NCBI RefSeq assembly: GCF_001658005.1
Contig: NZ_CP015987.1
Coordinates: 248,001 to 312,000 of the forward strand
Source: Sphingobium sp. EP60837
GTDB taxonomy: Bacteria > Pseudomonadota > Alphaproteobacteria > Sphingomonadales > Sphingomonadaceae
DNA length: 64,000 bases
Reading direction: 5' to 3'
Shown here: positions 26,007 to 34,852 of the stretch, in pieces
Layout of the letters: each line of letters starts with the position of its first letter
Numbering within the stretch: the first letter of the stretch is position 1
Program-made: the position numbers and the translations under genes
Notes under the pieces: generated by a model
The model's input: only the letters and a program-made list of their open reading frames with translations
Told to the model about the DNA's origin: nothing
The model's database searches: none

Positions 26007-27006
26007 ACGGCGCACTGTCCTGACCGCCCTCGCCTTTGCGCTCACCACCGGGTGCGCGCGCGCCAAGTCGCCCGCAAGGTCGATACCTGACACGGCGCGT
26101 TGGCTGGATTATAAGCGCCGCTTCCTCCTCCCGGAGGGTCGGATCGTCGACACTGGCAATGGCGGCGTCAGCCATAGCGAAGGACAGGGCTATGGCATGC
26201 TGCTGGCACAGGCGGCGAACGATGCCACGGCGTTCGACGCAATGGCGCGCTGGACCCGCGGCGCTCTGATGCGGAAGGATGTCGCGCTCCACAGCTGGCG
26301 CTTTGTTCCGGGTCAGGCTAACCCGGTCGCTGATCTCAACAATGCTACCGACGGTGACCTGCTGATCGCATGGGCGCTGCTATTGGCGGGCCACCGTTGG
26401 GGGAAGGCTGATTACCTCCAGCAATCCGCCGACATCAGCAGCGCGATTACGCAAAAACTGATCGTTTCACGGCACGGCTTCACGCTGCTGCTTCCGGGGC
26501 TGGAGGGCTTTGCAAAAAGCGATCGGGTAGTCATCAACCCCTCTTACTATGTCTGGCCCGCCATCGACGCCCTCTCGCGGCAGGACCCGCGCCCGTGGAA
26601 GCGGGTCAGCGCTGATGGGGTGAGGATCATGAAAGTCGCTCGATTCGGCACGAACGCCCTGCCGACCGACTGGCTTGACATCAAGGGCGAGGGCATTGTG
26701 GAGCCGGCTGAAGGCCGCGATCCCGTCTTCGGGTTTGAAGGCATTCGTATTCCGCTTTATTGCCAGATGAGCGGCCGCCGCAGCCTGTGCGATGCAATCG
26801 CGCGCTATTGGCTCTCGCTCAATCGGAGCGGCAAACCGCTGCCGGCTTGGATCAATGTCGTGACCGGAGAGACTGCGCCTTATCCTCTCTCTAGCGGCGG
26901 CAGCACCATTGCCGCACGCTTGCTCGGCCGCCCTGAGCCCCCGGCGCGGAACGATGGCGATTATTATTCCACGACCTTGGCGATGATGAACAGGGTCCCT
27001 ATCTAA
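25996..27006 (+). CDS. bcsZ: Endo-beta-1,4-glucanase BcsZ (GH8)
   Basis: A 336-residue GH8 cellulase. The start at 25996 gives MGFERRTVLTALAFALTTGC, a signal sequence whose TTGC could be a weak lipobox; the longer frame from 25909 lies within bcsD. GH8 landmarks are the HSEGQGYGMLLA segment, whose glutamate is the general acid, and NNATDGDLLIAWALLLAGHRW with the conserved aspartates. BcsZ trims nascent glucan in the periplasm and affects fibril quality. It is the last gene of the operon; an IS110 scrap abuts its stop codon, so any native terminator or following gene may have been lost. Confidence 0.93.
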   Translation: MGFERRTVLTALAFALTTGCARAKSPARSIPDTARWLDYKRRFLLPEGRIVDTGNGGVSHSEGQGYGMLLAQAANDATAFDAMARWTRGALMRKDVALHSWRFVPGQANPVADLNNATDGDLLIAWALLLAGHRWGKADYLQQSADISSAITQKLIVSRHGFTLLLPGLEGFAKSDRVVINPSYYVWPAIDALSRQDPRPWKRVSADGVRIMKVARFGTNALPTDWLDIKGEGIVEPAEGRDPVFGFEGIRIPLYCQMSGRRSLCDAIARYWLSLNRSGKPLPAWINVVTGETAPYPLSSGGSTIAARLLGRPEPPARNDGDYYSTTLAMMNRVPI

Positions 27007-27009
27007 CCC

Positions 27010-27207
27010 CTGCCATGTGGCGCAGTCACGGCTCTTGATGGCGAAGAACGGCAGCATCTGCGAGCGCCGCAGCCCCTTACGAAGTACGACCTCGCCGGTC
27101 GCGCTGATACCGTGAATCTGAAAAACGTTCTTGGCCAAATCCAGGCCGATCGTGCTAATCTCCCTGGCGTTGGCTCCTTGCTCGGGTTTGCATGACAGCA
27201 AACCCAT
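27010..27207 (-). pseudogene. IS110-family transposase N-terminal scrap
   Basis: On the minus strand, the frame from the ATG at 27207 reads REISTIGLDLAKNVFQIHG then GEVVLRKGLRRSQMLPFFA, the start of an IS110-type (DEDD) transposase with its first catalytic aspartate. It breaks off within a few bases of the bcsZ stop codon. Only about 60 of some 340 codons remain. Confidence 0.78.
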
Positions 27208-27422
27208 CTTGGCACTTAGATGCCGTGAGCGGGAGCCATCCACCTCACCGCTTTTCTCCATAGGGTCCTGGAGATCGAAAATTGGTCCGCGTGCAAATAA
27301 GAGGCGCGTCTGACCAGATTGCCGGGTGCCGCGTTTCGCACCATTTTGTTTGTGCCCCGGGGCCATTCTGGCGCATGAGTGAGGGCGCAGGGTTCGGCGC
27401 GGCGCCCTCCAAGATCGGAGCC

Positions 27423-28010
27423 TCAAGGGGTGCGGGTGGTTGTCTCGCTTGTTCCTGAGGATGTTGCTGAGGTGCCGCTAGCTCCCGATGTCGAGCTACC
27501 ACCGGTGGTCGTAGCCCCACCTGTCGCGGCGGTCGAGCCTCCCTGCGCCCCACCACCGACCGAGCCTCCTGCCGCAACCTGCTGCTGAACCACTTGCGCT
27601 AGTTCCGAGCTTGCAACCTTTGCAGTACAGGCCGCCTGGCCGCCAGTCGAAACCGATAACACGTTGACAGACACGCCGCACACATTAGCGGCTACCTCAA
27701 TTGGAATCTGCGCGTTGACCGGGATATTCGCACGATCGACCTGAAGCCTGACCGATAGGTCGTTGAGAACGTTCTGAAGATTCACGTTAACAAGGGCAGG
27801 AATGCCGCTGCTAGTACCCCCCGACGGGCTGGAAGCACCGCTAGCCACGCTGCCAGTACCCGCAGCTGTGCCCGTTTCGTTCGTTGTTCCCGATGCCGCT
27901 GGCGGGGCGGTACTACCTGCGCTGGCCGTTCCGCCATCGTCGCCATTGCAAGCAGTCATCGCAAACACCAAGGCGCAAGGGGCGATGGTCCGATAAAGTT
28001 TCTGACGCAT
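27423..28010 (-). CDS. Lipoprotein with chaplin-like segment (paralogue A)
   Basis: A 195-residue lipoprotein. The ATG at 28010 follows AAGGAGT; the signal peptide ends FAMTAC, with Cys as the lipidation site. After a Gly/Ser/Thr-rich linker, residues about 72-145 (LVNVNLQNVLNDLSVRLQVD, IPVNAQIPIEVAANVCGVSV) form the conserved core shared with the neighbour at 28031. The core has two cysteines about 18 residues apart. The C-terminus is Gly/Ala/Ser/Thr-rich and disordered. The V-x-V-x-x-N-V-C-G-V-x-V-x-V run looks by eye like the chaplin beta/amyloid motif of streptomycetes. Probably surface- or periplasm-exposed; function unknown. Confidence 0.75.
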   Translation of the reverse strand: MRQKLYRTIAPCALVFAMTACNGDDGGTASAGSTAPPAASGTTNETGTAAGTGSVASGASSPSGGTSSGIPALVNVNLQNVLNDLSVRLQVDRANIPVNAQIPIEVAANVCGVSVNVLSVSTGGQAACTAKVASSELAQVVQQQVAAGGSVGGGAQGGSTAATGGATTTGGSSTSGASGTSATSSGTSETTTRTP

Positions 28011-28030
28011 CCGGTACTCCTTTTTATAAC

Positions 28031-28528
28031 TTATGGTTGGGTGTTGGAAGGTTGAGACGTGACACCTGCCGGAGCTGTCGCTTCGCTCGTCGGTGTTGCG
28101 CCGCTGGGCGCTGTAAGGCCTGTTTGGGCGCCGTTCGTTGCCTGAGACCCGCCCTGGGCACCGCCCCCCACCGAGCCCCCGGCCGCCATCTGCTGCTGAA
28201 CAACCTGCGCGAGTTCGGGTGACGCGGTATTCGCGGTGCAATTTGCCTGTCCGCCTGTTGAGGCTGACAGCACGTTGATCGACACCCCGCACACGTTCAC
28301 GGCGAGCGAAATCGGGATCTGAGCGTTGATAGGAACATTTGCCTTGTCGAGGTTTAAGCGCACAGCAAGATCATTGAGGACGTTACGGAGATCCACGTTA
28401 ACGAGCGATGGCACCTTCCCTGCTAGCCCTCCAGCCATCGATCCGGCCGAACTGACTCCAGAGCCTCCCCCGTTGCAAGCGACTAGCAACAAGCCGCTTG
28501 CAACGACTGCTAAGCCTTTGATGTGCAT
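28031..28528 (-). CDS. Lipoprotein with chaplin-like segment (paralogue B)
   Basis: A 165-residue lipoprotein starting at 28528 after a near-ideal AGGGAGGAATTT. The lipobox is LLVAC. The core SLVNVDLRNVLNDLAVRLNL, PINAQIPISLAVNVCGVSIN and VLSASTGGQANCTA is about three-quarters identical to the gene 20 bases downstream, so the two arose by tandem duplication and are co-transcribed. Both share GGSVGGGAQGGS before a divergent low-complexity tail. Role unknown; its position near the cellulose operon hints at a matrix or surface function. Confidence 0.77.
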   Translation of the reverse strand: MHIKGLAVVASGLLLVACNGGGSGVSSAGSMAGGLAGKVPSLVNVDLRNVLNDLAVRLNLDKANVPINAQIPISLAVNVCGVSINVLSASTGGQANCTANTASPELAQVVQQQMAAGGSVGGGAQGGSQATNGAQTGLTAPSGATPTSEATAPAGVTSQPSNTQP

Positions 28529-28842
28529 AAATTCCTCCCTACGTGTCCGATGCAAACGCAACCAGTGCGAAATGGTTCAGCAAAAGCTGCCACGCTCTCG
28601 CTTGCTGCTCATCATCGTAAAAGACAGCGGGATCCGACGCAGGAAACTCCCATCTAATTGCAACGGGAAGCGAGGGCCATCGTGGTCGGAGCCAGGATGC
28701 GCATCAGTGTTGCAGTTGAGAGGCCTGGGCGCTTTGGCTTGAAAGGTTCGCCTGTCCCCAGTCGTTCATTCGCCGCAGACTTCGAGGCCAACAACCAGAG
28801 CATTGCTATGGAACTGACAGCAGCCCCGAGTGATTTCTCAGC

Positions 28843-29967
28843 ATGGTGCTCGGAACCTCAACTCACGTAGCTGGCGATCAAGAGAACGGGACGATTGTCG
28901 ACGCGCGGGAAGCTGCAGAGGTGGCGGGACTCGTTTACACGAGTGACGAAGACGCGGGGATCAGGCGTCTCAAGCGCGGAAAAGGTTTTCAGTATCTTTC
29001 GCCTCACGGGACGCCGGTCAAGGATGCTGAAACGCTTTCGCGCATTCGCAAGCTAGCCATCCCACCGGCTTATAAGGATGTTTGGGTCTGCCCGGACGCC
29101 AACGGCCATCTTCAGGCAACGGGCCGGGATGCAAAAGGCCGCAAGCAATATCGGTATCATGAAAAATTCCGGGAGATACGCGACAGTACAAAATACGAGC
29201 ATCTGCTCGATTTTGCTGCTGCTCTACCCAGTATACGCGCGAGGGTTGATGAACATCTCGCGCTCAAAGGCCTGCCTCGCGAGAAGGTGCTCGCAGCCGT
29301 CGTTCGCCTACTGGAAACAACGATGATCCGCGTCGGGAATGCTGATTACGCCAAGCAGAACAAGAGCTATGGGCTGACGACACTGCGTGACCGTCATGTG
29401 GACGTGAGCGGCTCGGAACTGCGGCTTCAATTCAAAGGCAAGAGTGGAAAGCAATGGCGGCTCACGCTTCGGGACCGCAGAATAGCGAAGATCGTGAAAG
29501 CCAGCCAGGATCTTCCCGGACAGCACCTCTTTCAGTATCTCGATGAGGGCGGGGAACGGCGCGAGGTGACGTCCGGAGATATCAATGGATATCTGAAGGA
29601 GATCTCCGGCCGCGAGGTCACGGCGAAGGATTTTCGAACCTGGAGCGGCACGGTGCTCGCGGCGCTTGCGCTAGCAGAACTGGAGAAGGTCGATAGCCAG
29701 GCCGCAGCAAAGCGCAACATTCGATCAGCCATCGAGAAGGTTGCCGCACGGCTCGGGAATACGCCGACCGTGTGCAGGAAATGCTACATTCATCCGGAGA
29801 TATTCGACAGTTATTTGAGTGACACCCTCATCCTAGAAGCCCGGGTGGAAGTGGAAAAGGAGCTGCGTGAAGAATTGGTGCACCTAACGCCGGAAGAAAC
29901 TCTCGTACTTTCCTTTCTTCAACGCCGGTTGACGTCAAAGCAAGCGCTTGAGGAAAGATCCACATGA
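28843..29967 (+). CDS. DNA topoisomerase IB (poxvirus/bacterial type)
   Basis: A 374-residue type IB topoisomerase. Visible motifs are the N-terminal LRYTSDEDAGIRR-like segment, MIRVGNADYAKQNKSYGLTT with a catalytic arginine, LQFKGKSGK with the catalytic lysine, DFRTWSGTVLAALAL with the second arginine, and CRKCYIHPEI with the nucleophilic tyrosine near residue 325. It relaxes supercoils through a 3'-phosphotyrosyl link. In sphingomonads and rhizobia such genes often lie among stress-response genes, as here. The ribosome site is weak. It is followed closely by the damaged DUF1003 gene. Confidence 0.92.
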   Translation: MVLGTSTHVAGDQENGTIVDAREAAEVAGLVYTSDEDAGIRRLKRGKGFQYLSPHGTPVKDAETLSRIRKLAIPPAYKDVWVCPDANGHLQATGRDAKGRKQYRYHEKFREIRDSTKYEHLLDFAAALPSIRARVDEHLALKGLPREKVLAAVVRLLETTMIRVGNADYAKQNKSYGLTTLRDRHVDVSGSELRLQFKGKSGKQWRLTLRDRRIAKIVKASQDLPGQHLFQYLDEGGERREVTSGDINGYLKEISGREVTAKDFRTWSGTVLAALALAELEKVDSQAAAKRNIRSAIEKVAARLGNTPTVCRKCYIHPEIFDSYLSDTLILEARVEVEKELREELVHLTPEETLVLSFLQRRLTSKQALEERST

Positions 29968-30002
29968 AGCGATGCAACAAAGTCCAGGTAAAATGATCCG
30001 TC

Positions 30003-30580
30003 ATGAGCAAGCCCAAACCTCCCAGACCTGAATCAGCGGTCACAATAGCGCCTCCTGGGCCGCCCGACCTGTCTGAGGCTTTGAAACGAAATATCGCGGC
30101 GCTTGAGGACCGGCGTCGCAGCGAAGAGGGAAAGGCGAGTGCGCAGGAGAAGATCGCCGAAGCGATAACCCAGTTTACCGGTTTACCGGCAGCTTGCGGT
30201 TCGTATACCTTCATTTAGTTTTGTTCGGCGCATGGGTCGCAAGCAATTTGAACCTCATCCCTGAAATTGCCCCATTTGATCCAACCTTCGTCATTTTGGC
30301 AACCTGGGCGTCGGTCGAGGCGATCTTCCTGTCCACATTCGTTCTGATCAGCCAGAATCGAGCGGCGGCCGCGGCGGATAAGAGGGCTGATCTCGATCTT
30401 CAGATCAGCTTGTTGGCCGAACATGAGATCACCAAATTGGTCCAGTTGAATCTGGAACTGGCGCAGCATCTCGGACTGCGAAAGGCTGATGACCCGGTCA
30501 TCGCCGACATTACCAGAGATGTGGCGCCCGAAGCGGTGCTGGACGAGATCGAGCAGCAGGACCGGAAGCCAGCTTCTTAG
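30003..30580 (+). pseudogene. DUF1003 membrane protein, frameshifted by 8-bp duplication
   Basis: The first part (from MSKPKPPRPES through SEALKRNIAALEDRRRSEEG to ITQFTG) and the second part (LRFVYLHLVLFGAWV, FDPTFVILATWASVEAIFLS and TFVLISQNR) are consecutive parts of one DUF1003 protein with two membrane helices. They lie in different frames because TTTACCGG is duplicated at 30174-30189. Removing one copy gives a continuous ITQFTGSLRFVYLH. As written, translation stops at 30216, after 71 codons. Function of the family is unknown. Confidence 0.85.
30174..30189. repeat. 8-bp tandem duplication disrupting DUF1003 gene
   Basis: TTTACCGG occurs twice in direct succession. The gain of eight bases shifts the DUF1003 frame by +2. 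Precise deletion of one unit by slippage would restore the gene, so the event may be reversible. Confidence 0.9.
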
Positions 30581-30838
30581 TTGAGAGCTTTGACCCTTTC
30601 ATGGGCACGTGCCTTCCACAGGATAAAAGCGATCGCAACACCTGGCGCTGATCATGTCAGCGAGAGCCAGAACGATCTGCCTTGGCGATCAGGCTTGGAG
30701 CGGCTTGCTGGCATGTCTCGAAAGCCGCGGCTCTCCCTACAGATCGGCAAAAAATCAACTCTGGTTAAAAGGGTGGCCTGTCGGACCAAAGCCGTTTCAC
30801 ATGCGTTCTCCTTCAACGATGATGAAGGAGCGCGTCTT

Positions 30839-31495
30839 ATGAGACTGTTGCGGGACAATGGTCTAACGATCACCCTATTGGCGTTGTTTGCGGCCAGTAT
30901 TCTGGGGCAATGGTTAACCGGCTGGCATGTGGCGCTTGAAGAAGCGTCCCGTCATCACCAGCCTGCGCTGTCGTTAGCTGCCTACACCGTGAGCCCGGAT
31001 TTCCTATCCTCCGTCTTCGAAAATTGGGAAAGCGAATTCCTGCAGATGTCCGCATATGTTGTCCTCACAGCTATTTTATTTCAGCGGGGATCGGCAGAGT
31101 CGAAGGATCCCGATGATTCAGCGCGCGACGCGGATTTAGAAAGGCAGGCGCAAAGGCCAGGCGCCCCTCACATCCTCCGGTGGGGTTCTGTGTGGCAAGC
31201 AATCTACGCCCGTTCATTAGGATCAGCGTTGGCGCTGCTCTTCCTCATATCTTTCATCATCCATTGGACGCAAAGTGCTAAAGCAGCAGCCGAGAACGCA
31301 GTCCAACATGGCGAGACACCTCTCAGCACTCTGACCTATCTGGGCGACCCACAGCTCTGGTTTGAATCTTTTCAGAACTGGCAAAGTGAGTTTTTGTCCA
31401 CTGCCGTTCTTGTGTTGTTGTCGATTTTTCTCAGACAACGGGAATCTCCAGAATCGAAGGCAGTGGCCGCGCCCCATTGGAAAACTGGCACTTGA
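30839..31495 (+). CDS. DUF6766 family membrane protein
   Basis: 218 residues from the ATG at 30839, chosen because AAGGAG sits eight bases upstream; the frame opens much earlier but that extension is not protein-like. Two similar halves are visible: a membrane helix (LTITLLALFAASILGQWLTGW; SLGSALALLFLISFIIHW) followed by FENWESEFLQMSAYVVLTAI and FQNWQSEFLSTAVLVLLSIF, indicating internal duplication and four membrane segments. This matches DUF6766. Function unknown; found beside topoisomerase IB and DUF1003. Confidence 0.75.
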   Translation: MRLLRDNGLTITLLALFAASILGQWLTGWHVALEEASRHHQPALSLAAYTVSPDFLSSVFENWESEFLQMSAYVVLTAILFQRGSAESKDPDDSARDADLERQAQRPGAPHILRWGSVWQAIYARSLGSALALLFLISFIIHWTQSAKAAAENAVQHGETPLSTLTYLGDPQLWFESFQNWQSEFLSTAVLVLLSIFLRQRESPESKAVAAPHWKTGT

Positions 31496-31515
31496 GCGCC
31501 CTTAGCTTAAGCATC

Positions 31516-31912
31516 CGGACGCGAACCGCCGTGGTTCAGAAGAAGACCGGAAGGCCAGTCCAGCTTGAGCTGATGGACGATGCTTGAGCCAGCCTTCTTA
31601 AATAGCTTGAGTTGTGGGGTGGATCACTTGAGGATTTCGCCCTTCCGAGCCGCGCCGACCACGCGCCTCACATCAGCACACGGCAATATCATCGCCTTGT
31701 TAATGATTGGGTCACAGGAATTGGCCTGGCGAGGGAGGATTACGGCACCCATTCTCTGCGGCGAAGCAAGGCGTCCATCATATACAAAGCCACTGGAAAT
31801 CTCCGCGCGGTCCAGACCTGCGACGAAGCCCTACCCCTCCTCGATTTACAGCCTCAAATCGATGTGATTGGCGCTGACGGAGGGCACCGCATCAAGCGAC
31901 GAGCGCGGCGTG
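31516..31912 (+). pseudogene. Tyrosine recombinase (integrase) C-terminal remnant
   Basis: From about 31516 one frame reads VVQKKTGRPVQLELMDD, a stop, SLLK, a stop, then SLEDFALPSRADHAPHISTR, GIGLAREDYGTHSLRRSKAS and IIYKATGNLRAVQ. This is the catalytic half of a site-specific tyrosine recombinase with the H-x-x-R box HSLRR. Two in-frame stops and later indels before the expected tyrosine segment (only ALTEGTASS is recovered) make it non-functional. Its 3' end runs into the tail of the antisense TauD gene. Confidence 0.72.
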
Positions 31913-32794
31913 CGGAGAGATGGCCCGCCCGACCTTCGCCGATCCGCGCAATGTCGTCCGGTGCACGACCCGGATCACGTCAAGCGGATGCCCTTCGGCG
32001 CGGTGCATTATCCGGTAATTATCCCACAGGACGGTGTCGCCCTCCTCCCAGTCATGTTCATAAATAAACTGCGGCTGGCAGAGCTTGTCGATCAAGGTCT
32101 GGAGCAGTTCGTCACTATCCCCCTGATCCATGCCAACTATGCCTTGCAGGTTCAACGGGCAGATATTCATGATCGTGCGGCCGGTTTGCGGATGCCTCCA
32201 GACGAGCGGCCTCGCCTGCGGTGGATAATCCGGGAAGTTCATCTTCATCTCGCTAACGCGCGTGCCATTTTCCTTGCCGAAGCGGACGCGGCTGAGGTCA
32301 GTGCAAAATTCGAAACGCACTTCGAGCCCCTCGATACGGCGCTGGAGCGACTCATCGAGCGCGTCATAGGCCGCTGCGGTGTCGAGCCAGGCGGTGCGCC
32401 CGCCGATCGTCGCCTTCTCAACCATGTTGAGCAAGGCCCCGGCATTAGGCACTTCCTGGAAGGCAAGATCGGTATGCCAGGGTATCCGGCCATAGGTCGG
32501 CACGCCGTCAAACGCATAGACTGGTCCACGCGGCCCGCCCTTGTTGGTAAGGAGGATCAATTCGGGATGTTCCGGCACGCGCAGGTCGGGAATAGGGTGC
32601 GGATCCAGTTCGCCGAAGCATCGGCTGAGATTGAGCAAAAGTTCAGGGTCAATGCCGACGCGCCGGAACAGCAGCACGCCCTCCTCCTGCCACAGAGAAA
32701 CGAGCTGCCGCGCTGTATCTTCATCGATTGTCTTTGAAGCATCGACGCCGATGACTTCCAACCCGATCGCGCCGAGCTTCCTTGTTTCGATCAT
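31892..32794 (-). CDS. TauD/TfdA family Fe(II)/2-oxoglutarate dioxygenase
   Basis: A 300-residue dioxygenase. The iron triad is visible as WHTD (H and D, about residues 106-108) and the distal histidine in RIMHRAEG (about 266). The 2-oxoglutarate-binding arginine is expected in VVHRTTLRG near the C-terminus. The ribosome site is GAGG. TauD/TfdA enzymes hydroxylate sulfonates, phenoxyacetates, carnitine-like amines or carboxylates. The last 16 or so residues after TTLRG are antisense to the integrase remnant and probably foreign. It is divergent from the deacylase gene and likely part of the catabolic cluster. Substrate unknown. Confidence 0.88.
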   Translation of the reverse strand: MIETRKLGAIGLEVIGVDASKTIDEDTARQLVSLWQEEGVLLFRRVGIDPELLLNLSRCFGELDPHPIPDLRVPEHPELILLTNKGGPRGPVYAFDGVPTYGRIPWHTDLAFQEVPNAGALLNMVEKATIGGRTAWLDTAAAYDALDESLQRRIEGLEVRFEFCTDLSRVRFGKENGTRVSEMKMNFPDYPPQARPLVWRHPQTGRTIMNICPLNLQGIVGMDQGDSDELLQTLIDKLCQPQFIYEHDWEEGDTVLWDNYRIMHRAEGHPLDVIRVVHRTTLRGSAKVGRAISPHAALVA

Positions 32795-33071
32795 CGCACA
32801 TACCTCATTTGGCTCAGCCCAATCCTAAAATGATTGACTGCTTGATCCACCCCGTGACGGGCGACCTCGTTGTTGCGGCACCCATTGTCATGAGCCGCTT
32901 CACGAGTGTCATCATGCAAATGAATGATCGGGAGGGAGACGAGAAACTTAGGCTCATGGCTGCGATCATCCGTTTGGATGAAGGCAGGCAGGCCGTCTGT
33001 TGCTACCGTCAACGCGTAGAACAAGCAGCAATGTTCTCGCCGCAAAGGCGGCGATGGCGAGGAGCAATGGA

Positions 33072-34823
33072 ATGAGCCGCTTCGACATCCTTATACGCAA
33101 TGGCTTGGTAGTTGACGGCACCGGCGGCACGGCTCGGCGGGCCGATATCGGGGTTATCGGCGAGTGCATCGCTGCGGTGGGCAGCAATCTCGGCGATGGT
33201 GTCGAAGAGATCGATGCTACGGACATGATCGTGACGCCGGGTTTCGTCGATATTCACACACATTATGATGGGCAAGTGACGTGGGATTCGCGGCTGCGCC
33301 CATCGACCGAGCATGGTGTGACCACGGTGCTGATGGGCAATTGCGGCGTCGGCTTTGCTCCCTGCCGCGCGCAGCAGCGGGAGGGCCTCGTCCGGCTGAT
33401 GGAGGGCGTGGAGGATATTCCTAACCCGGTTTTGACCGAAGGCCTGCCGTGGAACTGGGAAACCTTTCCGGAATATCTCGACAGCATCGGTAACAAGGCT
33501 TTCGACGCGGATGTCGCGGCGCTCATCCCGCACGCGGCGCTGCGCGTCTATGTCATGGGCGAGCGAGGCGAAGCGCGCGAGCCCGCGACGGCGGAAGACC
33601 GCTCTCGCATGGCGGCGTTGGTGAAGGAGGGAATTGCGGCGGGCGCGATGGGCATCGGTACGTCCCGCACGATGTTCCACCGCTCCATAGACGGTAACCT
33701 CATCCCTACGCTGACGGCCGAAGAAGTCGAACTCCAGGCGCTTGCGGACGCGATGACCGCTGCAGGCGGGGGCACATTCCAGTTCGTGAGCGATTTCTCT
33801 GACGAGGATGCCGAATTCGACATGCTGACCCGCATTGCCGGGCAGTCGGGTCGACCGATCACATTCCCCGTGAGCGGCACTGCCGAAGACCCGGACCGGA
33901 GCAACCTGTTATCGCGGATCAGCGCCGCCAACGCAGTCGGTTGCCGCATCGGCGTACAGGTTCTGGGCCGTGCGACGGGCGCTGTGATGGGGCATCAGCT
34001 TACGCTGCACCCCTTCTGCACTAGCCCGACCTACCGCTCTCTCGCGACGCTGTCGCTTGAAGAAAAGATCGCGGAGCTACGGCGGCCGGAAATCCGGGCC
34101 GCGATCCTTTCAGAGCCGTTGACGCCCGATCCAGGGAATGCCCTGACCAACTTCGTTCATGATTTCGGCCGCATCTTCCCTCTCGCCGACACACCCAATT
34201 ACGAACCGCCGCTGGCCGAGAGCCTGGCGGGCCGGGCAGAGGCGCTGGGCACCACGCCCGCCAAGCTTGCCTACGATCTGCTGCTGGAACGGGATGGCAA
34301 GCGGCAGCTGTACCTGACCATCTCCAACTATGCCGAAGGCAATCTGGACGGCATGCGAAAGATAATGATGCACCCCGATGCCGTGATGGGGTTGGGCGAC
34401 GGAGGTGCGCATTATGGGGCGATTTGCGATGCAAGCTACTCGACCCATCTGCTGACCCATTGGGTGCGGGATCGCGCTTATGGGCGCGTGCCACTCGAGC
34501 GCGCTGTCGTTGCCCTAACACGCGGTCCAGCTTCGCTCATCGGCCTCAACGATCGCGGCCTGCTCGCGCCCGGATACCGCGCGGACATCAACGTCATCGA
34601 CCTGAAATCGCTTCGGCTGCATGCTCCCGAGGTCACGTTCGACCTTCCGGCCGGTGGACGGCGGCTGACGCAGCGGGCCGATGGCTATCATGTCACCATA
34701 TTGGCCGGGGAGATCGTGTTGCGGGACGGGCAGCCTACCGGGGCGCTTCCGGGACGCCTGGTGCGCGGCCTTCGTCCAGATCCTGCGGAGCGCAAGGCGG
34801 ATGCGGACCTGCAAAGGGGATGA
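33072..34823 (+). CDS. N-acyl-D-amino-acid deacylase-like amidohydrolase
   Basis: A 583-residue metal-dependent amidohydrolase starting at 33072 (GAGGAG upstream). The N-terminus FDILIRNGLVVDGTGG is typical. Metal ligands are in VDIHTHYDGQ, the C of GNCGVGFAP is conserved in D-aminoacylases, and MGLGDGGAHYG near residue 440 carries the catalytic aspartate. These enzymes release an acyl group or open a ring in amides, hydantoins or N-acyl amino acids in the cytoplasm. Together with RidA and the D-amino-acid-oxidase-like protein of this cluster it suggests use of an acylated amine or D-amino acid. The true substrate could differ. Confidence 0.85.
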   Translation: MSRFDILIRNGLVVDGTGGTARRADIGVIGECIAAVGSNLGDGVEEIDATDMIVTPGFVDIHTHYDGQVTWDSRLRPSTEHGVTTVLMGNCGVGFAPCRAQQREGLVRLMEGVEDIPNPVLTEGLPWNWETFPEYLDSIGNKAFDADVAALIPHAALRVYVMGERGEAREPATAEDRSRMAALVKEGIAAGAMGIGTSRTMFHRSIDGNLIPTLTAEEVELQALADAMTAAGGGTFQFVSDFSDEDAEFDMLTRIAGQSGRPITFPVSGTAEDPDRSNLLSRISAANAVGCRIGVQVLGRATGAVMGHQLTLHPFCTSPTYRSLATLSLEEKIAELRRPEIRAAILSEPLTPDPGNALTNFVHDFGRIFPLADTPNYEPPLAESLAGRAEALGTTPAKLAYDLLLERDGKRQLYLTISNYAEGNLDGMRKIMMHPDAVMGLGDGGAHYGAICDASYSTHLLTHWVRDRAYGRVPLERAVVALTRGPASLIGLNDRGLLAPGYRADINVIDLKSLRLHAPEVTFDLPAGGRRLTQRADGYHVTILAGEIVLRDGQPTGALPGRLVRGLRPDPAERKADADLQRG

Positions 34824-34852
34824 GGCTCACATCTTTCCGATGACAGGACGGC

